Shown piece by piece: positions 37,276 through 48,306 of a stretch of DNA of 64,000 nt. Numbering within the stretch: the stretch's first letter is position 1; the number at the start of each line of letters is the position of its first letter. The translations under genes and the position numbers were made by a program. The notes under the pieces were generated by a model. The model was not told the origin of the DNA and did not search any database. It worked only from the letters and a program-made list of their open reading frames with translations. This stretch comes from Vespa crabro (taxonomy: Eukaryota > Arthropoda > Insecta > Hymenoptera > Vespidae): assembly GCF_910589235.1 (NCBI RefSeq), contig NC_060963.1, forward strand, positions 7,967,501 through 8,031,500, given 5' to 3'.

Positions 37276-38254
37276 CATTCTCGACACCTCGTAGAGGTCC
37301 TGGCGGACTACCCCCGTTGGATACACCCTCATCCTCGCTACTACTGGTACTAGCCTCGCTGGGACTGTAACTTCGTCTACCACTGGATCCCCTGATTTTT
37401 TGTGCGCCGAGTGTACCATTGTTGTTGTCGGTGATCCTGCCCTGTAGCCTCTCGTGCATAATCCTAACTCGCGATTGCAGTCTATGTTGTTGAAGAGAAC
37501 CGACGGAAAAGTCGAGAGGCTGATCGATCTCCGAATGTATCTGATGCCTTTGCACCTGCCCGCATATCGCACCAGCGACGAGAGCTTGCGCTTGATTGAC
37601 CCGAGCTACCTGCTGTTGCGATTGTTGCTGCTGTTGCTGTTGTGATTGCTGCTGCTCCTGATGTACGGCACTAGGCGTGCTCCACCATTGATGGCTACCT
37701 TGGATCGATCTCCAGGCTTCAATAGTATTGTTATTTGTCGGGCTCGTCTGTTTTTGTTTTTGTTGTTGCTGTACCTGCTGATGAGACTGTTGTTGCTGTG
37801 CCATCGCAACCTCCACTAAGTTGTTGTTCTCCAATAGATGCATACTGGCGGTATGGGTCATTGGGGTCGGTAAAACGAAAGGGGTGGGTCCCACCAACGG
37901 TGGGCTGGCTTCGTGCCGTTGTCGATGGCCGTGATGCTGCTGTTGTCGTTGATGTTGTTGTTGTTGCTGGGGCGACGGTGGTGGCGGTTGAGAACTCGAG
38001 GGCACCAGCACCGGAGGCGGAATCTGGCGAATCCGCGCGGCCTCCGCGACCCAGCGGCGCACCGCCTCGCTGTCGAGACCCGCCAGCCCTGCGGACTTTG
38101 GTTTCGACTGGCCGCCGGGCGATGATAAACCCTTCTCGGGTATCAGGCCGGGTAGCGCGAGGAGCCCAGTGCCCGCCACCGCGACCCTGGGTCCCGATAC
38201 GCCCCCGTAAGCAGACAACGCCGCGAGATCCAACGTGCTCGGCTTCTCTCTTGA
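37276..38254 (-). CDS. Internal coding exon of a Q/P-rich putative transcriptional regulator with a CtBP-type motif
   Basis: A long non-repetitive frame is open on the minus strand for 326 codons. Counting from the TTG at 38233, it holds a small-residue/Gly-rich start, a short helix-like block rich in Ala/Arg with a Trp (about residues 53-70), a Pro run (82-88), Gln/His-rich tracts (89-107, 146-162, 193-208), the motif PLDFSV (239-244), a basic stretch (251-263) and a Ser/Glu-rich acidic segment (288-305). PLDFSV fits the P-x-D-x-S core by which many DNA-binding repressors recruit CtBP. The frame runs through AATG|GTGAGT, a consensus donor, so the exon ends at 37276 in phase 1. No ATG lies between an in-frame TAG (38255-38257) and the coding start, so an upstream exon must be spliced in. 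The AG at 38255-38256 is one possible acceptor and gives phase 0. No zinc finger or HTH is in this exon. Disco-type and E93/Mblk-1 (LCoR-like) proteins carry similar motifs, but the family is not established. Confidence 0.75.
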
Positions 38255-38599
38255 CTATTTTCGATAGGTCACTCGGTGTTCTTCCTGACGAGATGATAGC
38301 ATCGAGCAAAACGATATATAAAAAGCACACCACTGACAGCTCGTACACGCGGCACTCGAAGAGCGTCACTCTCTAAAGCACTAGCTTGCACGATCTCTCG
38401 TCCACCTCATCAAAAGACAACACGAAACACCCGCGAAGTTTCCTAACCGACAGACACTGTTCAATCCGTCGAGCGTCACTCGGTTTCGGAGATAGCGATA
38501 ACGGCTGTCATGGTAGAAACGATTTCACGAACTACACGTGTTTGACAACGGACCAACTCGAAGATCTTGCCTCGAACACGTAGGTAGGCGAATAGGAGG

Positions 38600-38924
38600 G
38601 TGAGGGCGAAGGCGACTACGCGAGGATGTGACGCGACGACGTCGGCGGCGGCAGCAGGTTGGAGGGCAGCTCGGAGGGCTGCGGCTGCGGCTGCGGCGGC
38701 GGTCAGATGCTGTCGCGTGCATGTGTGCAGCTACACTAGAGGGCCCACGTAGGTCCGGCAGGCCGCCTACCGGCCACGGCGAACGCGAGGCGCGTACGCG
38801 GACTCGCCGAGGCCGCAACGAGCGGAAGGTGGGGGAGTTTCAGCCGCCGCCACCGCCGCCGTCGTCGCCGCCGTCGCCGCCGCTGCCGCCGCCGCACGTC
38901 GCTGCTGCCGCCGCCGCCGCCGTC

Positions 38925-38955
<31 letters not shown>

Positions 38956-39200
38956 CCGCCGTCATCGTCGCCGTTGTCGCCGTTGCCACCGAGCGTAAAC
39001 GAGCGAGCGTGAAAGAGCCAACGCGTGGGAGAAGGATAGACTGCGTCGCGAGTGGACGGATCGAGTGGTGGGGGTGCCCGACCCCAAAGGTGGGGAAACC
39101 TCTTCCAATCCAAACGCTGCGCGCGGCTCCGCCCGGCGCGACGCCGAGAGCGCGCCTTTTTACCCCGCGTGTGCGCGCCTCCCCCTATCTTCCCCCCACC
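38600..39200. promoter_or_regulatory. GC/CpG island upstream of the Q/P-rich exon
   Basis: This is the most GC-rich block of the window, dense in CpG and built of GGC, GCG and CGG runs on both sides of the triplet tract. Long frames are open on both strands here, but they translate to Arg-, Ala-, Pro- or Gly-runs, the usual by-product of GC triplets. The position, upstream of the minus-strand exon at 38254 and just downstream of the duplicated promoter-like module, suggests a 5' UTR, first intron or core-promoter region. No start site can be fixed from sequence. Confidence 0.5.
38838..38985. repeat. Interrupted (GCC/GGC)n trinucleotide tract
   Basis: About 150 bp of CCG/GCC/GTC triplets on the plus strand (CGG/GGC/GAC on the minus strand) with interruptions such as CACGTCGCTGCT and TCATCG. 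It lies inside the GC island. In the orientation of the minus-strand gene it reads as a CGG-type tract about 600 bp before the coding exon. The plus frame would be Pro/Ala runs and the minus frame Gly runs. I do not treat either as protein. Confidence 0.8.
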
Positions 39201-39468
39201 GTCGCTTCACCCTTCTTATCGAGCATGACTTTTCCACGAGCATTTGCATGTAATATACCTTTATTTGTCTAACTCCTACCATCGCAATATTACACTTTCG
39301 TTCTTTCTTTGGTGACTTTTTTCTGGGAAAAGTACGATAATCCTCTGCTATGAATCCTTTGTATTTTTCGGTTAGATACTTCCATTCCTTTAATACGGAT
39401 ATATAGTAAAAATAATTTCTTTGGTAGAGCTGAACGATTTTCGATTTTGGAAAATGTAACTCCGCCAT
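39160..39468 (-). CDS. Candidate first coding exon or small ORF (102 aa; 70 aa if spliced)
   Basis: An ATG-initiated minus-strand frame opens MAELHFPKSKIVQLYQRN. It is rich in Tyr, Lys and Arg but not repetitive, and ends in TAA 102 codons later. Codon 70 is followed by ATAAAG|GTATAT, a weak donor in phase 0. After that point the translation becomes Arg/Gly-rich and less protein-like, so an exon of 39468-39259 is the more natural reading. A duplicated promoter-like module with CCAAT and CATGCGCA elements lies 80-440 bp upstream on this strand. A phase-0 exon end is compatible with the phase-0 acceptor option at 38255 of the large Q/P-rich exon, which would give an intron of about 1 kb. No domain is recognised, and a chance open frame is not excluded. 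Confidence 0.3.
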   Translation of the reverse strand: MAELHFPKSKIVQLYQRNYFYYISVLKEWKYLTEKYKGFIAEDYRTFPRKKSPKKERKCNIAMVGVRQIKVYYMQMLVEKSCSIRRVKRRWGEDRGRRAHAG

Positions 39469-39485
39469 AACTTAGCTCCTCTCAC

Positions 39486-39900
39486 CTATCATATTTCCAT
39501 ATTCATCCGGTAAATCTCTTCACCACTCCCAACATTTGAATTTGACATGCGCAATAGCGATGCAAAAAAATGTTCCTTTAAAGCTGCCCCTTTATTGGTC
39601 GGTGGGCCTACCACCGTAGTCCCCACTTCTTCCTCCTTCCTCTTATCACGCTATCATATTTCCATACACCCAAAGACGAAGCACCACCACTACTAACACG
39701 ACCAACACCATTACCAGTATCACGCTCATCGAGAGCTCGAACGGATTTGAATTCAGCATGCGCAGTTCGATGCGCAAAAAGGGCGCTTTAAAGAGGTTCT
39801 TATTGGTCATAGGAACGTCACCCTCCCCACTCTTCATCGGCGTGTTCTGCGTAGCTAACCTCGCGAACGTTGCACCCTTCCTCTTATCGCGCTACCACCC
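39486..39900 (-). promoter_or_regulatory. Diverged tandem duplication of a promoter-like module (CATGCGCA + ATTGG)
   Basis: Two copies share the same order of elements. Plus-strand positions are CTATCATATTTCCATA (39486 and 39651), TTTGAATT (about 39536 and 39746), CATGCGCA (39546-39553 and 39757-39764), CTTTAAAG, TTATTGGTC (39592-39600 and 39800-39808) and CCTCTTATC followed by GCTA (39639 and 39880). The offset between the copies is about 165-240 bp because the spacers have diverged. CATGCGCA is the half-site type used by NRF-1/Ewg factors, and ATTGG is an inverted CCAAT box. Both are typical of CpG-rich insect promoters. On the minus strand the module sits directly upstream of the ATG at 39468. 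Confidence 0.5.
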
Positions 39901-42355
39901 CTCTTCTTCCTCTTCTTCTTTCTCCTCCTCCTCCTCCTCCTCCTCTACATTTTCCACCTTCCTCTCCTTCTTTCCATTTTCTCTATCTTGCTCTAACCTC
40001 GTCTACGCTCCCCACAGTGCAAAAACAGCGGGTAGAGGGGCATCCCCTTCTTTGCTTCCGCCACCCTCGTCCTCCCGCTTTCTCTTTCTTCTTTCTCTCG
40101 CTCGCGACGCGATAGGGCTCGCGCACGAGGGTGGCTGAGAGGGAGACGGAGGAGAAAGACCGAGCGAGTCGGTATTGATTTTAATGACGCCCTCACGACA
40201 CTCGCCGTGATACCGAATTCAGCAAAGAGGCGCGAATAATATCTACGCGCTCTGATTTCTTCGATTTCGACGTTATTGTACGCCCGGAATGTCATTCGAG
40301 ATGGAGTATCAACGATTTTTCGTTATTGTCCAATTCGTGAACGAACCGTCCCTATTCTTTTTTTACCGTGTTTCTTATAATTTAATAAATGACAATCACT
40401 CTATCGCAAATTAGTTGTGCACATAATAGAAAACAGAGCCACTTGACTTTTATAGCCGAAAGTATCTGTATATGGCCTAGGTCTATAAGAAAGGAAAAGA
40501 TAGATAGAGAGGGAGCCTAATCTGAATAAAATAAACCCTTTCTTCCTCGAACCTAAACCCTCTTTTTTATTCATCGCGTGTTGGTATTTGCATGACCCTG
40601 CTCATTGTAGTGCAGGTGCTAGACTTCCCCCTATTTTTTTCCATATTCAATGGGACGGAACCTGCGAGCAAGGGGTAACTATATGGAAATGGGTGGGTAC
40701 CTGCGTGATGCTTAGCGAAGGGTCGATTTCACTCACCGATTCGAACTCTTTTACTAAACACTAATTTTCCACCTGTCTCTTACTCAACAGGTATCATTGT
40801 TAAGACGTTATGGATCGAATATGCCTTACGGATTTTGTTATCAAAGATTAACGTATTAATTGAGGAACGCTTTTTGAATATACATCGAATAAAACTTAAT
40901 GGTAGTTAAAAACAATGAAAAAGTATAAACAGAAAAGAAGTAGCAATAACATTTAATATATACCTTATATTTATTTCCTTGAACGTAAGATCACGACCAA
41001 TCGCTACCTCCTGACCCCTTGACCCTCTCACGAACCGAACAACCCGTCTGTATAGGTGTACGTACGAATGGTAGCCTAACATTCGCCCACCTGCGGCTTC
41101 TGACATCTCAAGCAGCGAAAGCAACGATCGTTCGAATCTTTCCTTCCCATTTCAAATTCGGACTGTGCCTGCACTTCGATTTTTATTTTCTATTTACGAT
41201 TAATAAAATTTCGTCTCACATTTTGAAAGATCGGGGAAATTCTTTTATTTTTTTTTTTTCAAATTTTACTCCGTAAGAAAAAAATAGTCGACGTGTGATC
41301 GTACTCGATAGTGGTTACCGTTACGACAAATTTCATTTGTTCGCTGTATTTTTTGGGAAAAGTATAACAAAGATTCGTTTCGAATGGCGTAATGCGTCGC
41401 TACTTGCCATACGAGTTCTTTCTGTTGTCAGAACTCCTCGACGGTACCGTCACCCTCCAAACGGCAATAAAGACGTCCCATTACGCGCGAAATTAAAGGT
41501 TTTGATCCCATCGTGTACGAGAGCCATGGAAAAAATTTCTTTCTTTATCCGTTTCATTTCGTACCGTTCTTTTTCGATCTATCGAAGAATTTTCTCTTTC
41601 TCTTTCTTTTCCGCACTCGAACGTGACCAGGTGTGCGAATAAAAATTATTTCTCTCTTCGAGTATTTCGATTTCAAGATGGATTTCCTAAACACTTTCCC
41701 AAATTTCGAACAATTCGAATGGGTGAAACATGTTTAAAGTGCAAGGACACAAAAAAAGTATACTTTAAAAGAAGAAAAAAAAAAGAAGAAGAATATCTTT
41801 AATAGTTTTTCTCGTGCTAATTCTTACTGCATAAGTTTGAACTCTTATCGCGAGAAACTGCAGATTTTTCGTTTTCGTCCCTCTCAAAGGGATGAAAAGT
41901 CTTCAAGAGCCATATAATTCTGCCTCTATCTGTGTCCTTGTATATTTATTATTATTATTTTCTTTTTTTCAAAGACGAATGGTTCGGTCATTTTTTGTAC
42001 GTTTTCCAGTTTTGAAAGCTACTAGACTGGTATTAGAAAAAAAGAGTAATATCTATGGGAGAAATATTTCGAGAAAGGAAAAATAAACTGCTATTTACCG
42101 AGTAACAAAAGAGACTTCATCTCGCTTTACGTTTTCCCTTGAATTCTGCTTATATACATTCCCGTGGTTTATGACGCTCGAGTTATTTATTGCTCGCTTC
42201 TTTCCAAAGCTTTTACTCCGTTTCCTCGTTTCATTTTCATTCGACGACGTACAGGTAGCGAATCATTTTGCTTATTATTTTGAGATGTTATGACAACGTC
42301 TGGGGGTTCGTTCACCAAGAATGCATTATGCGTTTGGTAATTTTTAATAAAAAAT

Positions 42356-42450
42356 AAAAGGAAAAGAAAGAAAACAAAAAAGAAAACAAAAAAGAAAATA
42401 AAAAAGAAAACAAAAAAGAAAACAAAAAAGAAAACAAAAAAGGAAAAAGG
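42356..42450. repeat. 12-bp minisatellite, AGAAAACAAAAA units
   Basis: About seven tandem copies of a 12-bp unit, one with C to T (AGAAAATAAAAA), on a purine-rich strand. The unit length is a multiple of three, so the complementary frame shows a false Phe-Leu-Phe-Cys repeat. Confidence 0.9.
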
Positions 42451-43129
42451 AGAAAGAAGAGAAACGATTATGTATGGTTAGATTTGTAACGTCACTCGCG
42501 TTGTATGTCGTTCGTCGTTCACCGAGAAAAAGTAGCTGTGGAAAAGTTGACGACGAGTTTCGTAGGCGTTTTTTCAAAAAACGATCAATCGATGCGGCGC
42601 CACGAAGCGAGCGTGAAATTGAGAATGCTTACGTCGAAGGCACACCAGGTATATCTCGAAGACGATTTTTCGGCTCGCGGGAGTAATAATGAGGTTTCGG
42701 TTTTGAAACAGCGTGAAGGAGTGTATATATACTATACATATATACCTACATATAGGTATATCGACAGATCAAAGAGAGCCGACTTCTGGCCTCCCCATCG
42801 TCTTTCGCAATTTCAAGGTTCCTTTTCGGACACCTCAGGTCGACTTCCATTTTCCGGATGGTTCCTTTCTCGTTTCACCCACCCCTTCTACGTCCAAGAA
42901 ATTCCGATATACCCTTCTTTACCATGCGGCTCAAGCTTTCTATGAAGATACCAAATATAAAATATCATAGGAAATATAAAACAATATTATATATTTTATG
43001 AATAATATTAAAGTGTATAGTTATAAAAAAAAAAAATAATTAAAATCAAGGTGGAAGTTTCGAATTAACAATAAGTTGTCGTTTTTTTTGTTTTTTCTTT
43101 ACTTTTCTTTTTTTTCTCAAAGAGAAATT

Positions 43130-43335
43130 CGTTGCTCCGTTCTGCATTCGCGATATCATGTGCGCGTGATCACACATGCGACATGATTCGCTCATATTCT
43201 TGCCATTACGCATGTGAGGGAGCGTAACGTATGATTATAAAATAAGCGGTTCCTTTTGTGGTAATTAGCAGATCAAGGCCGGCCTCGAATGAATTCGGGA
43301 GAACGACATTATTACTGCGTATCGTCAAACGGAGC
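43130..43335. promoter_or_regulatory. Putative conserved non-coding element with CATGTG/CACATG cluster
   Basis: The block carries a cluster of related words: CATGTGCGCGTGATCACACATG, GCGACATG and ACGCATGTGAG, then TGGTAATTAGCAGATC and AAGGCCGGCCTCG. ATCATGTGCGCG and CGTGATCACAC contain short inverted repeats. No open frame is seen. Confidence 0.3.
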
Positions 43336-43671
43336 AATTGAGGTCATTAACGAAAGTTCGTTAGAATTTTTACAATTTCATGTTTATTCGTTATAATAAT
43401 TTATCATGAATTTTTATTTACGTATATATCCATGTCTTATATTCTTTATGAAAATAAGGAATACATAGTATACACTTATTAAATATTTTCATCATTGTCG
43501 GTATGTAATTGGTTGGTCAATTAGACTTTTCAAGACCAAAAAAAGTATAGCATGAGGATTAGATAATAAGTGACATTCTTGGGATTCATAACGTTTCGCG
43601 GACACGACCGTAGATCGACCTCGGCGTTGCACGTTCTTCTTCCTTTTCTCGATGTTCGTCAATTGCTACAT

Positions 43672-43675
<4 letters not shown>

Positions 43676-43711
<36 letters not shown>
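43676..43711. repeat. (CT)n microsatellite
   Basis: About 17 CT units. A second (CT)n of about 14 units lies at 44573-44601. Confidence 0.95.
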
Positions 43712-43716
<5 letters not shown>

Positions 43717-43946
43717 TTTACTTACTACTAAATTATCTTTCTGTCTCTTTTTCTCCCATACACACAGTCTCTCTCACTGTCTCCGTCGATGTATGCGTCC
43801 CTTTTATCCAACGGAATATTCACCGGATTAAGGTGAATTGCTCGTTTACGTTGACTCTTAGGAAGAAGAATAGAGAGGGAATGAGAATGAGCAAGGAGGT
43901 GGAATTGCGTGGGTGTATCCATACAAGCACGTTTTTGAGCGTAACG

Positions 43947-43956
43947 TATATAAAAG
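43947..43956 (+). promoter_or_regulatory. TATA-box-like sequence
   Basis: GTATATAAAAGCG fits the TATA consensus and is followed by a GC-balanced 30 bp. No gene start is recognised downstream on the plus strand, so this may be a chance match. Confidence 0.15.
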
Positions 43957-44568
43957 CGTGAGAGCGACGAAGCGCATGTGCCAATTCAAATATTAACTAG
44001 TCTTGTTCTTTACATATAATTCTTTTAACTATAAATATTGTCCTAAAAGAAAATTATATATTTTTGTAATTTATAAAAAAAAGAAAAAGAAAAAGATCAA
44101 TTTATTAACGTGATCATATATATAATATAAATAAAATTTTCAATTGGCCAATGGTTGAAATTTTCTAAATACGGCGATACTTTAGAAACAGAAGCAGAGA
44201 ACCACGAAGAGAGGTCGAGGTCTTTCGAGATGCGGCGGTGTTGAGTTTCACAGCGATATCAAGCATAATATAGCACGCGCCTCAATTCAATCCAGCTGCC
44301 GGCTACTGTCGTAACTAACGAGTAGCAATTTAAGAAGCCGGAAGGATTAATTCTTACGCCGATATCCATACCCATTATCTAGATAGGAACGGATAAATTA
44401 TTGGATAAAAAGGATTCGAAATTACCTATCGTGATTAAGATAGACGCCTTTTATTCTATAATTGACATTGAATTTTGCACCATCAATGTACTTACATATT
44501 TGTGTTGTCATCCTAAGGCAATGTCAATGACTTCTTGGAACAATGACGTCAATATGCAGAGATGATAC

Positions 44569-44605
<37 letters not shown>

Positions 44606-45381
44606 TAAACAAGAAGTTATTCGTGGGTTACTCGATTCGTTCGAGCTAATTGCTCGATATCGTATTAACACTTAATTGTATTAATATTCTTCGATTTTAA
44701 TATTTAATAAAAAAAAAAAAAAGAAACGGGAAATATCAAGATCGAGGGGAGCAATCGTCGATCGCGTGCATACGTAGGGAGCGTTATGAGTAACGAAGGA
44801 ATTAAAAGGAAGAAACGGCTGGATGGTGATAGCGACTACTGCGAAATATACTCGCATGTGGCGTTACTCGGTTGTGTAGCCCGAGTAAGCGTCGGCGAGT
44901 ATCAAAGGGACGATGGCTAGTTGAGCCACTTAACGTCCTCGAGTTTTCGCATTAGCGAGGTAAAAGACTCCGAGGGAAGACACCAAGTTCCCGAGAACTT
45001 TCTTTCACGAATGATAATTAGATATATAAAATGGAAAATGTCGGATAAATAAAATTTTACAAAATTGACGAATGATAGGTAGTAAAAAGTTGTACTTTCT
45101 TTTACTTAGTTACCAACAATTTTCATTAATATCGAAAACCAATGAAAGCATTAAGCTGATAAAGCGTAATAAATGATAAACAGAATAATAAATTTCATAT
45201 ATTGTATTGATAGGCTCGGCGATTACCGTTTCTGTGAAATAAGATCGAAGACGACTGCGAGAGACAAAAAAAATCTTGCGTGTTTCGTACGCATTAAGGG
45301 AAAGATATAAAGCACGTTTCTCGAGATACGACCTATTCAATGCTCACGCTTTCCACCGAACAAGTAATAATCCAAATAGAG

Positions 45382-45385
45382 AGAC

Positions 45386-45424
<39 letters not shown>
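45382..45424. repeat. (GA)n microsatellite
   Basis: About 18 GA units after CAGACAGAGA. Confidence 0.95.
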
Positions 45425-45426
<2 letters not shown>

Positions 45427-45888
45427 TGTTGTTTTTCTAAAATAATTATCGCACCAACCGGTATCGTTTTAACGCTTTTTCGACAGATAGTTCCCAGTAC
45501 TTACTTATATCAACTATAACGGATCGGGGAGTGTTAAATATGCCGTGAAAAGGGCGAGAAAGCCCTATTTCTCGTACAGATCATCGATCGCAATCGACAG
45601 TGACGACCTTTCACAGCGATTCTTCACGGATTCTCAATTTTATGCAAATATTGATTCTTTCCCCTAAAAAGAAGGCAAAAAACTCGATCGACCTCTCTTT
45701 GGTGCATCTGCATATGGAACACAATGCCGTGAAATGTGGGTCGTACACTCTCTTCTTTTCTTTTTTTTTCCCCGATTCTAAGAGCCGACAGTTGGTCAGG
45801 CACATTTGGTCTGTAATTTCCAAAATGCCGAACGAGATAACGTGCCGTTCGATTCCCCTGATCGGTTCCAACAAAAATTACCAACATA

Positions 45889-45891
<3 letters not shown>

Positions 45892-45940
<49 letters not shown>

Positions 45941-45945
45941 TATAA
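45892..45945. repeat. (AT)n microsatellite
   Basis: About 21 AT units, then ACATATATATAA. Confidence 0.95.
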
Positions 45946-46449
45946 CGCACCATTTTCCTTTTCTTATCGCTTTTTTCGTTATCTCGATGGAACGGCGAAA
46001 GCGTATGTCTTTCATTCGCTCATCTATTCTTCATTTTCGTTGATTAAAACGCCAGAAGTATCTCTTCTATGTTCGATCGGAGTATTCTGTTACTTTTCTT
46101 TTTTTTATCATTCGGTAGAAGATTCGATTTTTCATCGGTAAATAAATGTTTTGTAAATTAATGTGGCATGCAATCGTATACGACGAAGAGTTCATTAAAA
46201 ATAACGGAATGTAGATGAACTCGTGGTGAATTCGTTGAAAATATTAGAACCTAGGTGCACACGTGGTGGGTGTAACATGGGTATGTGGCCACGTTCTTGC
46301 GATTCTATGAATGGCAAATAAGCTTTCGTATGAAAAAGTTCTTCTAGTAAGTACTCGATCGTGCTTAGTCTATTCGGTATCTGAATACAATGAACGAATA
46401 GAGTATAATATCTTACTGAATGATATTGAGACCTTTGCGTGTAAGAGAG

Positions 46450-46462
46450 TCCTCTCTCTCTC

Positions 46463-46513
<51 letters not shown>

Positions 46514-46560
46514 CTCTCTTTCTTCCCCCTCTGTTTCTCTCTCTCTCTCTCTCTTTTTCT
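46450..46560. repeat. Long (CT)n tract with interruptions
   Basis: About 110 bp of CT with TTCC, TTTCTG and CCCC breaks. Confidence 0.93.
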
Positions 46561-48306
46561 CCGAGCAGGACATGCCTATATTTACGCGTTCGCGCGAGCA
46601 CGCGTAGGTGTACACTCTTAAGCGGCTTGAACGCCGTTTTATTAGATAATTACTTGACGAGATGCGTGGGCGTACCATATTGTGTGCTTTGCGTGATATA
46701 CGCGCGTGTTGCTGTCAAGTGTAGAAGTGAATCGATCGATATTCCTAACTTCTTTCTCTAATCGATAATTGTGACAAACACAGTTGATATATTTTATCTG
46801 CGATTAATATCGAAATTAAAAAGAAAAAGAAGAAATAAATGAAAATGAAAAACAAAAACAAAAACTAAAAAAAAAAAATATTCAGGGGATTTCGTTGACG
46901 AAGGGACTAACACTACTCACACGTCCAGAGGGGTAGTGGAGTCCACCGAGTTAGGATAGCAAACTTTTCGCCATAAAGAGTCGCCTGTCAATTCATCTTT
47001 CTTATATATATTTCACGTCAAAATATTGCAATAAATCATCAGAGTAGCAACGAATGAGAGTTGGGAAGGAGAGAAAGATGGGTAAGAAAAAAGACAGGCA
47101 CACGGAGATGAGAGAGAGAGAGAGAGGGGATGTTAGTCTCAATCCACACCAAGTTAGGAGACTAATGGTAGCGACCATCGACGTATTTCACAGGGTGCGA
47201 TATTTAATCCGAACGTTTTCCTCCCAGCTAAAGTTTCCTTAATCATTGTCTTCAAAGATTTTAGCAAGATCGTGAAAAGTATTTTTTTCTTCCTACTGTT
47301 AAAGAACATTCATTTGATTTTTTTATTTTAACCGTTGAAAAAAGTTTTCACAATGAAAATCTCGTAATATGGAAAGATCGTGAGAGGGAAGGATCAAATT
47401 TCCAGAAACATGTTATTATCTCAGGAGGAGGGTGAGCGAACCCCCCTTTCTTTCTTTCTGTTTTCTTTTTCTTTTTTTTTTAAAGACCAATTGAGTTCAG
47501 GATTGTACGACATCGATTTAATAAATCGATGCTTACCTTCGAATTTTGAATGCAATACCTTTCTGAATCGATGACGATCACTCCCTATCTGCCCTCCGTC
47601 CTCCCAATTACCTTTTGCAAACTACGACGGTTTGAAAATATTCTTTTACGTTTTATTTTCTAATAGCTTTATGTTATTGTAAACAAGTTTAATGTATCCG
47701 AATACGTAAGTATTCATTTCGCATAGATAGAAGCAATGAAGACGCAAACAGAGTCGTGGGTAAAGTCAAGGGCAGAGAATGTGGTGTTACTACGGCGGAT
47801 AGTGTGGGGGCTATTAGCTGGCAGATTAGCAGTTAAAAATTGAAATTTGCACGGACAGTTCGATGCGCAGCGGCGGCGGCGTCGGCTACGTCTGAAGAGG
47901 CTCGAGAGAAGAGCTTGAAAGTGCTCGGGACGGGAAGATTGGAGGAGAACCGAATCTGCCACGCATCGAGTTCGACGAGTGCTTGCTCCTCGTCTTTCTC
48001 TCTTTCTACGTTCTACACTCTTACTCTCGACCCAAAGGAAGGTTCCCCTTCTCTTTCTCTCTTTCTATCTGCAGGTATGAAATGAGATATGGTTACGAGG
48101 CTCATATACCACGCGAGACCGAACAGGGACGTATCGTTGATCGTTCTTCTTGAAAATTTCTCTTTATATGATCCCACCCAAGAATTATCGTTTGTTCTAA
48201 AGTACTTTTTGTATAAATTTTAATATACATATATTGCGATATAATATCGATCACATGTATCGATATTACAGAGAGGAAGAAAAACTGATTGACATGGATT
48301 TATATA

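Larger units (their letters stand above)
39901..48306. other. Non-coding: upstream flank of the Q/P-rich exon
   Basis: A TCC/TTC-rich tract (39900-39965), AT-rich DNA, the 12-bp minisatellite, several dinucleotide repeats and a few complex blocks (40560-40740, 44220-44360, 44760-44960). Frames at 42505-42945 and 42713-42970 overlap in different registers around GC-balanced DNA at 42770-42950. Neither has splice or start support. No gene recognised. Confidence 0.5.

Noticed and set aside
38311..38322. TATA-like GATATATAAAAAG on the plus strand near the Q/P-rich exon
   Set aside because: It points away from the minus-strand gene and no plus-strand gene follows. More likely part of AT-rich intron or UTR sequence.
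37731..38376. Long frames of 212-213 codons on both strands overlapping the Q/P-rich exon
   Set aside because: They are shadows of the GC-rich coding exon in other registers: Thr/Ala/Arg-rich translation, non-ATG starts and no fit to the donor at 37276.
38628..39272. Plus-strand 214-codon frame with Pro and Ala runs
   Set aside because: It is generated by the GCC triplet tract and flanking GC-rich DNA. The translation is Arg/Pro/Ala low complexity, with no splice or start support.
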